NCBI RefSeq assembly: GCF_034190915.1
Contig: NW_026947491.1
Span: 26,352,101 to 26,416,100 of the forward strand
Length of the DNA: 64,000 nt
Source: Cavia porcellus
Lineage: Eukaryota > Chordata > Mammalia > Rodentia > Caviidae
Direction: 5' to 3'
Shown here piece after piece: positions 24,290-36,755 of this stretch. The stretch's first letter is position 1, and each line of letters opens with the position of its first letter. Below the pieces are notes generated by a model. That model was not told the origin of the DNA. It worked only from the letters and a program-made list of their open reading frames with translations, and made no database searches. A program made the position numbers and the translations under genes.

Positions 24290-24327
<38 letters not shown>
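24281..24327. repeat. (TA)n microsatellite
   Basis: Imperfect then perfect alternating TA run. Confidence 0.95.
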
Positions 24328-24330
<3 letters not shown>

Positions 24331-24675
24331 TCAGCATCCTTGCATTTTCTACAACACCAAGATCTCTTGAAACATAAAAATACAATATTTTCAGTGATTT
24401 CTCCACACTTCTGGAACAAAGAAAAATGAAGTTTCAAATTTATACACTAGCTGGATATTAGGATTCATGTTTTATTAATTGAGTAGCTAACCTACAACTG
24501 TTGGAATTTTCTCTGCTTTTCACAAGGTTTTAAAGGTATGCATAAACTCTTTATAGTTAATGTTTTTCCACTGGTAAAGCATGTTTTTGACAGGCATAAA
24601 CCCATGCTACATCATCCTAAGCACTAGTATAATTCCGAGCTGTTCTTGGGCCTCCCCGATGATGAAGCTATCTTT

Positions 24676-25050
24676 TTTTATTATTTCAGAGAGGATACAA
24701 CCTAGGAAAATAAAACCAAACAAAATAAACTGATAGAAGTAATACAACACTTAAAAACCTTACAAAATCAGCAATAGTTACCATTACACCTTTTGTTGTC
24801 TTCAAATAGCTACAGACACCTTTGGAAATAGTAAAAATCAAACAGTAAGAATAGAGTAGAAATAAAAAAAACAAAATAATGAATGCAATAAAAGATTTCA
24901 AAATAAGCTAATAGTAAATCCAAAATGACTACCATAATATATCTTGCTATCTTTTAAACAGCTTCTCCTGCCATCAAAATTTAACATAAACAAACAAAAC
25001 AAAAGAGAATAAAATCAAACCCAATAAAACAATGAAAATGATAGTTTCCA
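24676..25050 (-). mobile_element. Fragment of L1/HAL1-type 3'UTR
   Basis: gatttcaaaataagctaat followed by ccataatatatcttgctat matches in reverse the repeated 3'UTR units of the L1s and ORF1-only elements (compare 11510-11570). No ORF sequence accompanies it. Confidence 0.6.
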
Positions 25051-25235
25051 GGCAGGGATCGCCTCTACCTCTATGTAGAGGCCCCTGGTTCTCTACCCCA
25101 TAGTCCATGAATGGTGCTGACTCATGGCAAGAGGCTTGGGTATGGCTTTCCCCACTGGAACAGTGGTTTGCACATGACAGGGGATCACCTCCTTGTGGGG
25201 CCTGGTTCTCTGCCCTCACAGTCTGAAGCCCTCTT
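25051..25235. repeat. Two degenerate ~120-bp direct repeats, GC-richer
   Basis: Units share gggatc(g/a)cctc, then ggcc(cc)tggttctct and ccc at about 25056 and 25176. They directly follow the L1-type 3'UTR fragment. They could be L1 5'UTR-like units of an internally deleted copy, but this is weak. Confidence 0.45.
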
Positions 25236-26804
25236 TAGAATAGGGAGTTTGCCTTTATGTGCTGCATTTTGTATTCTGTTTCCAAGAGAAATGCAAGGAA
25301 ATAATGATCTGAAGAAATAAGCACAGGTTAAATTGATTTTTTCTTTCCCTCCTTCAATTCAAATAACAGGTAGTGAACAAACATAAAAAGCCACTTAAAT
25401 ATTTCTTTATCTTTATAAATAACATACTAAGTATTCGCTTACCAACTTCCTTTTGTGAATTATTACAATTGCCTTGATGGAACTTCCAGGATGAAAAGAT
25501 TTTTTTTAAGTTTTGAAACATCATTATCACTAGAACTACGAATCAAAGCCCTCAGCCTTTTATTGCAGAAAATTGATACTCCAAGGTGTTTAAAGAACTG
25601 AGCATCATCTGAGCAGCCTGTTCTCACTCTGACTCATTATGCTTGGTCTAAATTTATATTTTTCTTTTTTCTTCTCCTTATTCATAGTATTCAGGACACA
25701 GAACTGTGAATAGTGAAAAAGGACCATAATAAAAGCTAGTGTAGCATTCTTCAAGCAAAAGTGACAAACTATGTGACTTACAAAGTATATTTCAAATTAT
25801 TTCATGAATGATTCCGTTATTCTATGGGAACAAAAATAATTAATTGTTGAGGCTGACTCTGTGTTCCTCTTGTGCTATGAGGTGCTGAGTCTGGACATCC
25901 GCCCCTCTGTGTCCTGTCACAACAGCAATCCATGCTGCAGGCTGGAAAAAGACATGGGCATGGCATTGTTAAAGAAACCCGGTTCCCATGGGCTTAACTT
26001 CAATCTGCATACTTTCCTAAATGGTCTGCCTGAGGATGTACCCCTCTCCGCAGTGGACTGTCTTCCTTACAACCCTGTCACAGGTCTCATTCATCAGGAA
26101 TCATACCGTGTCTTGCTTATTGCTCTGGGGTAAAAACCAAGGCCCAGCCAACAGATTATTTGAAGTCCTGAGTTCAAAAAAGTCTCTTTTTATTAAGCTA
26201 AAGCTCCAGAAATACCAGCTAAGGAGTCTATCTTTCTCCCAGTCTTTTTTTCCAAAGAGAAAAGATGATATTAGAAATAGGTCATTTTTCTTGGTGTGCA
26301 GATACTCCGAATTCAGAAGAGAGATGATACTCAGAGGAATGGATAGCATGGGTTTATTTGAATTAGAAACATGAAACCAGCTTCTGAGAAAAAGTAAGCC
26401 TGATCTGTAATTGATTAGATAATGAAGATTGGCTTTTCCCAATTAGGTTAAAATGGTCAATATAATTTATAAAATTAATGTGTTAAGTCGCTAAGTCTTG
26501 AAAATAGTTAAAGCAATATTTGCATTATATGCAAATATAATAAAATTATTGTATTTGTGTTATATACAAACATATAATACAAATTTTTCCTTAAAATGTC
26601 TTGCATATTTTGAAGTATCTTGACAAAGTTGTATTGAAATTAACAGTATTCCCCTTTCACAGCGCATTCTAATCTTACTGGATTAAGCAAAGTCCCTAAG
26701 TGAAAGAGTGACAGCTATGAATCAAAACTGCTTTGATAAGTACAGCATTTGACATCTTCCCCAGATGCTTGGGGGATAGATGAACACTGGCACAATGCAC
26801 TAGT
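25236..26804. other. No gene or named repeat seen
   Basis: AT-rich single-copy-like DNA; ORFs at 25861-26374 have no recognised domain. Confidence 0.5.
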
Positions 26805-27150
26805 CAGCTTTCCACCACTGCAAACATTCCCCTGAGAAAACTAGTTTAAAAGGGGAAAAGATTTATTTTGGCTCCCAGTTTCCATGGTTTTCGCCTATGG
26901 TTTATTGGCTCCATTGTTCTGTGGTCAATAGCTGCAGACATGGCAGGGGTCCCTGGCGCTTGAGTGCACATATTGCAGGAAGCAAAGAAAATGAAACGAA
27001 AGAAGGTGAAACACCCCTCAAGGACACACCCCTAACAACACGCTTTCATCCATTAACCTCAGTTCCCAAAGTGCTGCCCGCCCCCGCAGTAGACCTGAAA
27101 CCAAGCCCTGAGCACATTGACCTTCGGGCAACACTTAAAGTCTAAAGTAA
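26805..27150 (-). mobile_element. MaLR-type LTR
   Basis: The plus strand starts tagtcagctttccaccactg and has gaaaagatttattttggctc (reverse of the poly(A) region) and ctcaaggacacaccc, ccattaacctc, as in rodent ORR1/MT-type MaLR LTRs. Ends are approximate. Confidence 0.6.
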
Positions 27151-27191
27151 CGGTAAGTAAAGGAGTTGAGTTGTCAGTTGCTACAATAGCG

Positions 27192-27322
27192 AAATCAATT
27201 TTTTTTACACTTTTTTTCTTTTTTCTTTTTATCGGTACCGGGTATCGAACTCACGACCGCCTGCTTGCAAGGCAGGTGTTTATGCCCCTGAGCTAAATCC
27301 CCAGCCCCGCAAATCAATTTTT
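27192..27322 (-). mobile_element. ID-type SINE with target duplication
   Basis: SINE core about 27228-27308, with A-rich tail 27204-27228. Flanked by aaatcaattttt at 27192-27203 and 27311-27322. Reads GGGGCTGGGGATTTAGCTCAG on the minus strand start, B box GAGTTCGATACCCGGTACC. Confidence 0.93.
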
Positions 27323-28536
27323 GATTATAATGACTATGTGAGTTTTAACCTTCTGAAAGAAGTTCAAAGAACTGAGCTTTTGCAGTGGTACAACTCCTTC
27401 TGTTCTTGTCTGAATAATCTGCAAGGAAAAATCAGAATGTTGCTGATAGTGCCTACTGTTTTGTTCTAGTAACACTATGTAATATTTATCCCAGTTATAA
27501 GAGCAACCATCCCCAAAGTGCATTTTCACATTTAATATTTAATCATCAAATTTCATGTTACCAGTGTGTTGTTTGATCTATATTAAAAATAAAGGCAATG
27601 ATGATCCTAGCTAAATTTTTTGACATTTAAAGCCTTATGGCTACAAGAAATTAGAATGTTTAAATTTATGTGCATATTTATGATAATGAGGGAAGGAAAT
27701 TGATAAGACTTTTAAGCATAAGTGTGTTTTATAGTAAGCGAAAATGCTGTGGGGAGCTATGGAACAGAAATACTTTTTCAAAAGGAAAGAAAGGATGTGA
27801 AAGATCACACCAGTTAAGAAAAAGTTTCTTTATATCTGTGCAAATGAAAAATGACAGTTTCGTACTACCATGGCATTTAGATTCCGCCGGGTACATTTAA
27901 AGCAGTGATATTAAGATTTTATTTTACAATGTCAGTATATATGATGAACTAAAACTCTTTTGTATTTAAAATTGTGATACAAATTTAATGATTAACCTAG
28001 AAGATGAGAAAAGATGCATAATTTTTTAAAATTCTCTAATGAGGCAAGAAGAATGTTTGCACGGTACACTTCACAGTTTCTGATCATGGGTCATCAGCCA
28101 CATATTACCTTGCTTAAATGTCAGTATTTTACTTCCAAGAAGTGTTCTCGGAGTCCAACTAAAGATTCGTCCTTCTAATATCTTAAAGACAGTTATCAGA
28201 AGGAGGAATGTTCACTAGAAACAAAGCATTCTCTAGCTACAGCGAGGGGCACAGGGACAGACACAGGCAGGTCTTTGCCTATGACTTGCGATCTCACAGG
28301 AAAACAAAAGACTAGAAGAACAACAGCAAGGACAAAAAGTGTGATGTGATGCAGATAAGAATCCTTGAACTCACACAGGCCTTCATTATTTCATGATTCT
28401 ACTTAGGTTCATGATCAGTGATGGACTGCGTCTGTCTTGGCAGCAACATGATAATGGCTTTCACTCTCAGGTCCCAGTGAAAATGTTCTGCTGGGTCCAG
28501 GGTTTCCAAACTACTCCAAACTTGTGGTTTAACTTT
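27323..28536. other. No gene or named repeat seen
   Basis: AT-rich single-copy-like DNA. Confidence 0.5.
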
Positions 28537-28952
28537 TGGTTATTGCTTATATCTAAATGTCCCCTAAAGCCTCAGGCATTTTTAGATGTGGCTTTTCATG
28601 GAGGTAGCTGGACCTATGGTGTATAGTGCTGGAATTAAGGGTGTGTGACAACTAAATTAGTTTAGCATAGCTCGGAGTGTGGTTGATGGAAGCTCCACCC
28701 TGAGTGTGGGAGGCACCAAGCAGTAGGTTTACAGCCTGGGTGGGATGAGAATCCAGAATGCTTGCTGCCTCCTGCCTGCCCTGCTATGGACTGTTTCTCA
28801 CCTGCTATGCCCCCCTACCATGCCAACCTGCCCTAGAGCCAGCTGGCTATGGACTGACACCTCTACAAACTGTGAGCTAAGATGCACCTTTCCTCCTCTA
28901 ACTTGTAAGTACCAGGTATTTTATCTCAGCAGTGAGAAAAGTAATTAATACA
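28537..28952 (+). mobile_element. MaLR-type LTR
   Basis: Block order matches 6417-6801: aaatgtcccctaaagcctca, then gccctagagccagctggcta, tggactgacacc, and agcagtgagaaaagtaatta at the 3' end. About 416 bp. Confidence 0.7.
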
Positions 28953-29524
28953 TTTTTATTATTACTCTATAATTTTCTGGCTCAGGACTTCCAGGCATTG
29001 AGTAGGGATTCATTTCTGCTCCATGGTGTGTGGGGCTCATCTGAGATGCTTCTGATTACTTAGTGCTGGGTACAACAACATCTTTGTCTCACCCTCCTCT
29101 GCCTGGGAAGCTTGCATAGGTTCTGATAGTGGTGTGGGCGTTTGAAGTTCTCCAGCTCAGCCCACTCCCCTGCCATGGGGCCACAGCCTAAGTTAGAATT
29201 GGAGGTGCCCATTTGCATGCATTTTAACTTGCCCGTGGTTGACTGAATATTTTCCAGCATTCTTCACTTTCCAAATCATTACAATGGAATACAGTCAGCC
29301 AGTCTTAGTGTGATATCCCAGACTTTTATCCTCTGGTCCCAAATGCCCTTCGAGCTTTGCCTTCCACTGCCCTCCTTGTCCCTACCATTTTTATTTCCTC
29401 CATGCCCCTATCACTTTATAACTCCTCCTTCAGAGCCCCTGTGTTGCTTTAGGGCCTTGTTCTGTTGCTCCAAATCCTCTGCCTGCAGTTGTATCATGAA
29501 CATTCAACAATTACAACTTTGAAT
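28953..29524. other. No gene or named repeat seen
   Basis: Single-copy-like DNA; ORFs are short and without domains. Confidence 0.5.
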
Positions 29525-29572
29525 TGTGTTGTTGCTGCTGCTGCTACTGGTTTTGTTGTTGTTGTTGTTTTG
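29525..29572. repeat. (GCT)n/(GTT)n trinucleotide run
   Basis: Consecutive GCT and GTT runs, probably the expanded tail of the B1-like SINE that follows on the minus strand. Confidence 0.85.
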
Positions 29573-29715
29573 TAGAAGTAATGGTCTTGCTAATGGTGGT
29601 ACAGGCTTGTTATGAATTCTCTGTGTAATCTAAGCTGTACTAGAATTCACAATCATCCTCATGCCTCCATTTCTTAAGTGCTGGAATTACAGGCATGTAC
29701 CACACCATACCTAAC
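29573..29715 (-). mobile_element. B1-like SINE
   Basis: The plus strand shows the reverse B1 order: ctctgtgtaatctaagctg, gaattcacaatcatcctcat, then aagtgctggaattacaggca and gtaccac. 7SL-derived; diverged. Confidence 0.7.
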
Positions 29716-30102
29716 TCAACCCTGAAGATATACCTTTTCTCAGCTATGTAATTACTGGGTTAGAAGAAAGTTAAATTGTTAATATACTGCATATTTAACC
29801 TATAAATTTTTTTGAGATCCACATTTCTGAAACTGAAAATGCCCTCCTCCACTGGGGGCTGGCTCCCTTCTGTGGCTTTGCCTTCTTTTTTCTATTCAGT
29901 TTTGTTCTGAGGACCTGATCTATGCTAGTGAAAAAGACGGACATCATGGTGTTTAGAGTGTACTTGAGTTATGATTTCTTTTCCCTCTCCCACAATCAGA
30001 ACAAGTCATAGCTCACTTTAAATTTTTGAATCTCTTGCAAATAAGAAGCAAATCAAGGGATAAAGGGAGGAGAGAGGAGGTAAGAGGAGAGGAAAGGGAA
30101 AT
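29716..30102. other. No gene seen; purine-rich end
   Basis: Nothing named. The last 60 bp before the element at 30114 is rich in GGA/GAA. Confidence 0.5.
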
Positions 30103-33100
30103 AAGAATATAGACTTCCGGGAGAACATGGCAGACAGATAGCAGCAGCTACGGAGGCTCTCTGAAAGACCCAGCTTAGAATTCAGGAATGGTGCGGAGTG
30201 AGGAATCATAAGCAAGTGGAGATATGCCCTGCTGACCCAAGAACAAACTGGGCTGAGAGAAACCAACTGGGAATGCAATCTTGGTGCTATAACAGGAACA
30301 GAAAAGCCTCAGTGTGGAAGCTGGAGCCCGCGGCATTGGAAGCCGCGATTTGGGTTTCCCGCCACCGCTGCTGCGTCTATATCGGCTCGGCAGGGAGAGA
30401 GACACACAGAAGCTCTGAGAACGGGAATCGGTGAACGGAGTTGAAAGCAGGACAGGCGGGGAGCTGTGCATTGACTTGTGGTGAGTGAGAGAAACTGGGT
30501 CTCTTCCACAGTCTAGGAGACTCCAGCAGAGGACATTATGGGACCGGGCAGACTTGAGGGAACAGGGCCCTGCAGTGACTTCAGCCACGTATCCCCCTCT
30601 CAAGCGGGATTGGTGAGCAGTGCCTAGCCTACGTGACACTGCTGGCTGAGACCCAGTAGGCTAGCACAACCCAGATCCCAGCGCCTGAAGGTGACTTGGA
30701 GGGGTGGGCCCCACATAGGCTGCCTGGTCTGCAACTTCCTGGTGTGCTGCGGTGGGCGGGAACACCTAGCCGGGGCAATTCAATCAGACTGTGACTGACA
30801 GGGAAGGACACTGGGCCTCCTATATACGCTTGCATATATAAGGAACAAAGAATATGGGAAGAGGCAACAAGAAAGGGTCCTCGGCCCCCAATCCTGAGAA
30901 AGAAGCAATAGCAGTCACAGCACCAATAGATATAAAGCACTATCTCCAGAGCCTCATAGACAAGTTCAGGAATGAAGTTATTAATGACCTAAAGTAGACA
31001 TAAGCAGAATAGTTAGAGAAATGCTAAGCACCACCCAAGAAAAAACAGATGGTGGAATGGAAGAACAGAAAAAGAGGGGAGAATTGTTTGATGGAGAAAA
31101 TAGAGAAAGCATAGAATACATGAAGCAGGTTCAAAGGGACTACCAGGAAACTAAAAACTCTATCAAAAACTGGCATAACAGCTTGAAAGAAACTAAGGAC
31201 AGACTATCTGAACTGGAGGGCAGATTTGTAAAATGGGAGAATGAAATGAAAAACTTCTTTAAAAAAAAACAAAGAAACAAACAGCAATAATACAAAGACT
31301 AGAAGATGATCAGAGGATCCATAACTTAAGAATTAAGAACATAAAAGAAGAAGTAGGGACACAAACAAATGAACTACAAAAGCTACTCACAGAAATAATC
31401 CAGGAGAATTTTCCTAATTTAGCAAAAGGTAAAAATACTCAGTTGCATGAAGCATACAGGACCCCAGCCACCTACAACCCGAACAGAGCTACACCCAGGC
31501 ATATAATAATCAAAATACCAGAAATCCAATATAAGAACAGAATATTAAAAGCTGTCAGAGACAAGAAACAGATGACTTACAAGGAAACACCCATCAGAAT
31601 TACAGCAGATTTCTCTGCACAAACCATCAAATCACGAAGAGCGTGGGGGGAAATAATTCAAGCTTTGAAAGATAATAATCTCCAGCCAAGATTGATATAT
31701 CCTGCACAACTATCCCTGGAAATTGATGGGAAATCAAGCTGCTTCCAGGATAAAGAGGAACTAGGGGAATATGCAACCACGAATTCAACTCTACAGAAAA
31801 TACTGCAGGATATTCTAAAAAAGAAAAATACAAAGAATCCAGAAATAGTGGCAGAGAGGCCACAATGAATGGAGCAGAAAACAAAATGAAGAAGACAAAC
31901 TGACAACTAATGACAGAAAAAGAGCTCAACAGAAATGAGGCAGAGAAGGTTGGATGATAGGAACAGCTATTTTGGAGAAAATGACGTCTTAATAGGTAAT
32001 ACTGACTTGGTATCATCTTGTTTTGAAGTCTCATCAAGCTTTTGTTCTTCTGTCTCCATTGGTCTAAACAGGTTGTATCTTATTGAATTTTATTATGTAT
32101 GATAGTATAAGCAAAAACTTTTATAGAGAAGGAGATTATACAGAAACCATTTTTCATTTTCTGTTAGTTGATTCTAAATACCCTGTAATACTGTCATTCT
32201 CTTAAATGGTTTTACATTGTTTTGGTATATTTGATGCTACAGTATACAAGGTTATACTCAAAGATTTCAAGGAAAGAGACAATAATGGTAACTACTTTTA
32301 TGTTGGGATTATCTTGTGGTGAAACACTATTTTTGTTTAAATGGTTATGTTTTGATCTGCACTGTTTTGCTGTTATGCCCTCTTTTATCTCAATCTCCAC
32401 TTTATTATTTACTTTTTTATTTTTATCCTTTTAATTAAGGGAAAAAATAAAAAATAGCAGGATATATTATAGTAACCCACTTTGACTTTCCATTATCTTG
32501 ATTTAAAGCCCTGTATTGCTCTCACCATCTTGTTTTGACTGATGTCCCTCTATTCTGTTTTGCTTGATAGTACCAGGTTCGAAAGTTTAAGCAATAGCTG
32601 TGAAGATAGTGAGATTCATTATGACGCCCATTCTCGTTGACTATTATCTACTTTTGAAGACCTATAATGTCTCCAATGTTTTGGTTTTGTCAGTTTTGTT
32701 CTTTACTGTTTTGTTCAATTTTATTATAACTGATGATATAGGCAATTCTATTAGAGATAGCAGGAGGCATTATGGTAACCATTGTTGATCACCTTGTATT
32801 ATGATTTTACATTATCTATTATGTCCATCCTTTTGATTTGACTGGCTCTGTCCTGTTATGTCACATTTGGTTCTACTCTCTTCCAAAAAAGTAATAAGAA
32901 CTGTGGGAGCAACAAAACCCAAAATGTGTGATTGTCATTGTACAAAAGAGAGGAAAAGAAAGTGCTCTAAATGATATAACTGCATGTATATTTAAGTGTA
33001 TAAGATAGATAATGATATCACTGAGTTTTGTTGGATCATTGCACAGAACTGTTTGCAGTCTTACTGTTGAAATGTCCACTTTATAAGCTTTAATTTTATA

Positions 33101-33253
33101 ACTTGAACAATTATTTCTAAGATGACAATATGTAATCCATTAGTTAGTGATTTCCTACTGTTCATTTTTTTCGGTAAATCTGTATAACTTGTACCCTTTC
33201 TCTGCTTTTTTTTTCTTTTTCTCCTTAAATAAAATTTAAAAAAAGAATATAGA
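30103..33253 (+). mobile_element. ORF1-only L1 derivative (HAL1-type), subfamily B copy 2, full length
   Basis: Element 30114-33242, with matching flanks aagaatataga at 30103-30113 and 33243-33253 (at least 11 bp). It has a 740-bp 5'UTR, an ORF1 (30854-31868), a roughly 1.37-kb 3'UTR and an A-rich 3' end after cttaaataaaattt. No ORF2 endonuclease or RT sequence is present anywhere inside. The 3'UTR is alignable by eye with that of the L1s at 36177-40385 and 47374-57811. A- and G-rich duplication and A-tail fit L1 endonuclease-primed insertion. HAL1 is the established name for such ORF1-only L1 relatives. Confidence 0.88.
30854..31868 (+). pseudogene. L1-type ORF1, subfamily B copy 2
   Basis: ATG at 30854 (MGRGNKKGSS...). 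Frame breaks occur near 31000 (stop after NDLK) and near 31290. The coiled-coil segment is in 31021-31290 and the RRM plus C-terminal domain in 31443-31868 (RHIIIKIPEIQYKNRILKA, ITADFSAQTIKSRRAWGEI). RNA-binding chaperone ORF1p by homology; not translatable as one protein now. Confidence 0.85.
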
Positions 33254-33345
33254 TGTGATATGTACATGCACCAGTTCCCATAATGAGTGTAAGCATTATG
33301 CACCACAACCATGCATTAATTTAAAAAAATTTTTTAAACTATTTT

Positions 33346-33440
33346 AATGTAGTGTATGTGGCTCAGTGGTAAAATACTTCCCTCTCCTAGCATGTGCAAG
33401 GCCTTAGGCTCCATCCAGAGCACCACAAATAATGGCAATA
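33346..33440 (+). mobile_element. Old ID/tRNA-type SINE
   Basis: tgtggctcagtggtaaaata, then gcatgtgcaaggccttaggc and agcaccacaaataatggc: a tRNA-Ala-like A and B box order, diverged. Confidence 0.6.
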
Positions 33441-33449
33441 ATCATTTTT

Positions 33450-35056
33450 TATGTATTTCATTCTCTGTGAGCTTTCTGTTGATATTATTTAGCTATTTTT
33501 CTATCAGGCTAGTGATCTTTCACTTATTGATTTATAAATACTGCTTTCATACAAAGAATTACAGATATTTTCCAGTTTACTATTTGTCTTTACACATGGA
33601 GTTTATTATGTTTGCATTTATGGTATTTATGTGTGCAATATAGTATATTTAAAATTATGCTAGGTATATCAATTTCTTTCCTTAAAAAGCTTCATTAAAG
33701 GGAAAAAAGTTTTTGTTTTAAATAGCAGAGTGACTGTCTGGAGAAATGTTCTTAAAACACTGACATTAAAACTTTCATTAAAAAATAGTATCAAAACTTT
33801 GGTAAAGGGTTATTTCATGTAGCACATCATACTAAATAATATTTATTTTACTAGTACAATTTTACTTTATAAACTCAAATTTTTAATAGTTGCAAACATA
33901 AAAGCAACCAATAAGAACTAAAAACTTTTTTGATGAACAAAATATTTGAAATCGAAAAACACTGGTTAACCACAGACTTAGATCTGTGTCCAGTTTATTT
34001 CAGTTTTGCATTTTGATGATAAAGTTTCAAGAAAACTCTCAATTTGCACAGATAATTACTTGCAAATAGTAATAGATCTTTATAGCTTATCAATAGTTTG
34101 TGACTGCTCTTCAATCCAGATATCTAAAATAAAAATAAATAAGAAACTTTTTGACCCCTGACCTCTACTAATAACAGTTTGAAATACTTATTAAAACAAC
34201 AATTAAAAAAATCCCACACATTGATAATAATCACTATAAAATACCAACAATACAATCCCACACATTGATAATAACCACAATAAAATACCAAAATAGATCA
34301 TGCTAATTTTTTGGTGATCACAAAAGTAACTACATTTTCTCTAGTATAAACATTCATGAAGTAGATATGGCTAACATTTTCTTCATTTGAGCTAATTGTA
34401 CATGTGGGAATATAAATGCCTAAACAGTTTTACACTACAGACATATATAGCCTGAGTGTGAAAAGATAACTCCAAATCATTGCCTAACTTCACTCAGGTT
34501 AAGTAACTTGAGCTAGAGGTCAGCCTCATGTGAGTGGATCTTTGCCATTAGACTCTGAGTCCATGGCTTGTTGTACTTTTCATAGGAGCTGGTGTCCCAG
34601 GTGAATCTTGCTATTGCTGAGGGTATGTAGGTGGCAGGAGATTCACACCTCTTTGACCATGTTTGTGAGCTTTCCCTGAATTCACCAGCCTGGGCTTCTA
34701 AGCAGTTGTCAGAGAGCACTGCTTGCATCCAGGTGTTGGTGATAACAGCTGATCTGCACCATGCATGAGCAGAGTGGAGAAAAAAGAGACATAAAAACAG
34801 GAATTGATCCATTATGGGAGCAGTGAACCAAGACCCTGTAAGTTTGTGAAGGTGATGCCCCAAGACTACCCAGACTTGTGATGAGAGCCTCTAACAATAA
34901 ATATTGCCCCAAAACCTGTTTTGTGGTAATTCTGCATGCAAATTAAGTGTAATGTAACTTTCACAGACATATCTTTTATCCTCTGTGATTTTAGGCAAAT
35001 GATCATAGAAGGAAAGTACATGTACTTGTCACAGTTCGTACGCATCTCAATAAGTC
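33450..35056. other. AT-rich, no gene; contains a 44-bp tandem duplication
   Basis: At 34211-34293 a 44-bp unit starting atcccacacattgataataa is repeated twice. Nothing else named. Confidence 0.6.
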
Positions 35057-35059
35057 TGT

Positions 35060-35150
35060 TTCTGACTTGTTTATTCTGGTGTCATAGTTGGAACTTGGTG
35101 CCTCAAGCATGCTATACAAGCTTTCTACCACTGAGTTCATCCTCAGCAAT
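35060..35150 (-). mobile_element. Old ID/tRNA-type SINE
   Basis: The plus strand reads gaacttggtgcctcaagcat, then ctttctaccactgagttcat and cctcagc, the reverse of the ID B-box/A-box order. Confidence 0.5.
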
Positions 35151-35835
35151 CACACAAATAATTTTATACAGAGAGCTACACAGGTAAATCTGATGCCCCA
35201 AGCTCTCCTCACTCCCAGACCTGGGCAGCTTCTGGTGTGACCACAAGGATCAAGGACAACTACTGATCATGGAAATGACACGGCCACTCAACCCATTACC
35301 ACTACTGCTGCTAGTAATCAAGTCTGGTGATACTTTTCAGTCATATGTTATAGTCAGATTAAAGAAGAGCTTTCTTTTAATAAACCATTTTCATAAAAAT
35401 TTAAGCCTGTATATCCTTACCTGTACATGCTTAATAAGAACATCTGAAGCATCTTAGAAGTTTAAACACACAAAGATTTTCTTCTTCTAATAAATCCATA
35501 TACAACAGCCTTTAACAAGCAGATTTTCAAATTTTTCATAGCAATAATTATGTGGCCCTATCTTTTTTGAACTTTTTTTCTTTTTTGTGAGTTAGTATCT
35601 GCTTTGTCTGATAAAAAATTTTTATCATTAGAAAAGCTGAAGGGGTTTTTGTGTGTTTTTAAAATTCTCTGCCTTTATTGTTCTTAATATGATGATGACA
35701 AACTACTGAGTAACAAGTTGGGACAAGTCAGGACACCCTGCTCACCTTGCTGCGTGGGTGTGCGATTCTTGGAGACTGTTCTGTAATCTGGTGCTCTACT
35801 TGGTCCCTATAAATTGCAGTGCATGGAACAATGGT
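35151..35835. other. No feature seen
   Basis: Nothing named. Confidence 0.5.
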
Positions 35836-36176
35836 TGTGATGGTTGACACATTGCATCAACTTGAGAAGCTTAGAAATTTAATGAAGTGAATCAGCAGGG
35901 GACAAGTGTCCTCACTTTGTAAACATCCTCAACCTATGCAAGAGGAGAGTAGAGAGATGGTGTGAGTGCTACATCCACCCTACAGAGTGGTAGCTTGCTT
36001 GCAATACAAGGGAGGAAAAGAGGCTTGTTCTGTCTTTTGCTCTTGCTGCTTTTGCTGTCCTCTGCCACCTTAAAGTGTTGCCTCTGTGCCCTGTCACCCT
36101 GCCTTAGAGCCAGCTGATTATGGACTGAAACCGCCACAAACTGTGAGCTAAATAAACTTTTCCTTCCCTTCATTTT
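35836..36176 (+). mobile_element. MaLR-type LTR, 5' part
   Basis: Begins tgtgatggttgacac; contains gagccagctgattatggact and gtgagctaaataaac (poly(A) signal). Interrupted after ccttcccttcatttt by the L1 at 36177; continues at 40402. Confidence 0.75.
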
Positions 36177-36755
36177 TTTCAAAATTTTTTATTTTAATGA
36201 GATTAAGATAAAAAAGGACATAACAAAGCATATCAGAACAAAACAATCTAAGCAACACAGTATTTCACCACAAGACAACCTGATATAACAGTAGCTACCA
36301 TAATGTCTCTTTCCTTAAAATAGTTGAGCATACCTTCATATACAATAGTATCAAACATAACACAATAGTATAAAACCATTAAAGAGAATGGAAATATTAC
36401 AGGGCATTCAGAATCAAATAACAGAAAATGAACAGTGGTTACTATATTATCCCACTGTCCATAAAAAAAATTCTTTATAATACCACACATGGTAAAATAC
36501 AATAAGACACTACATGATAGAACCAATGGAAACAGAAGAACAAAAGTATAGTAGGACTTTAAAACAAGATGATATTAAATCAGCACTGGCTATTATAATG
36601 TCTTGTTTTCTTCAAAATAGCTGTTGGTACCATCACAGAAAATAACAACCCAGGATAAAACCATTCCAACCAATGAATGGAAACATTATAAGGCTTCAAA
36701 GCAATGTAATGGGGAATCATGATTACCATAAAATCTTACATACTCTTACCATTTC

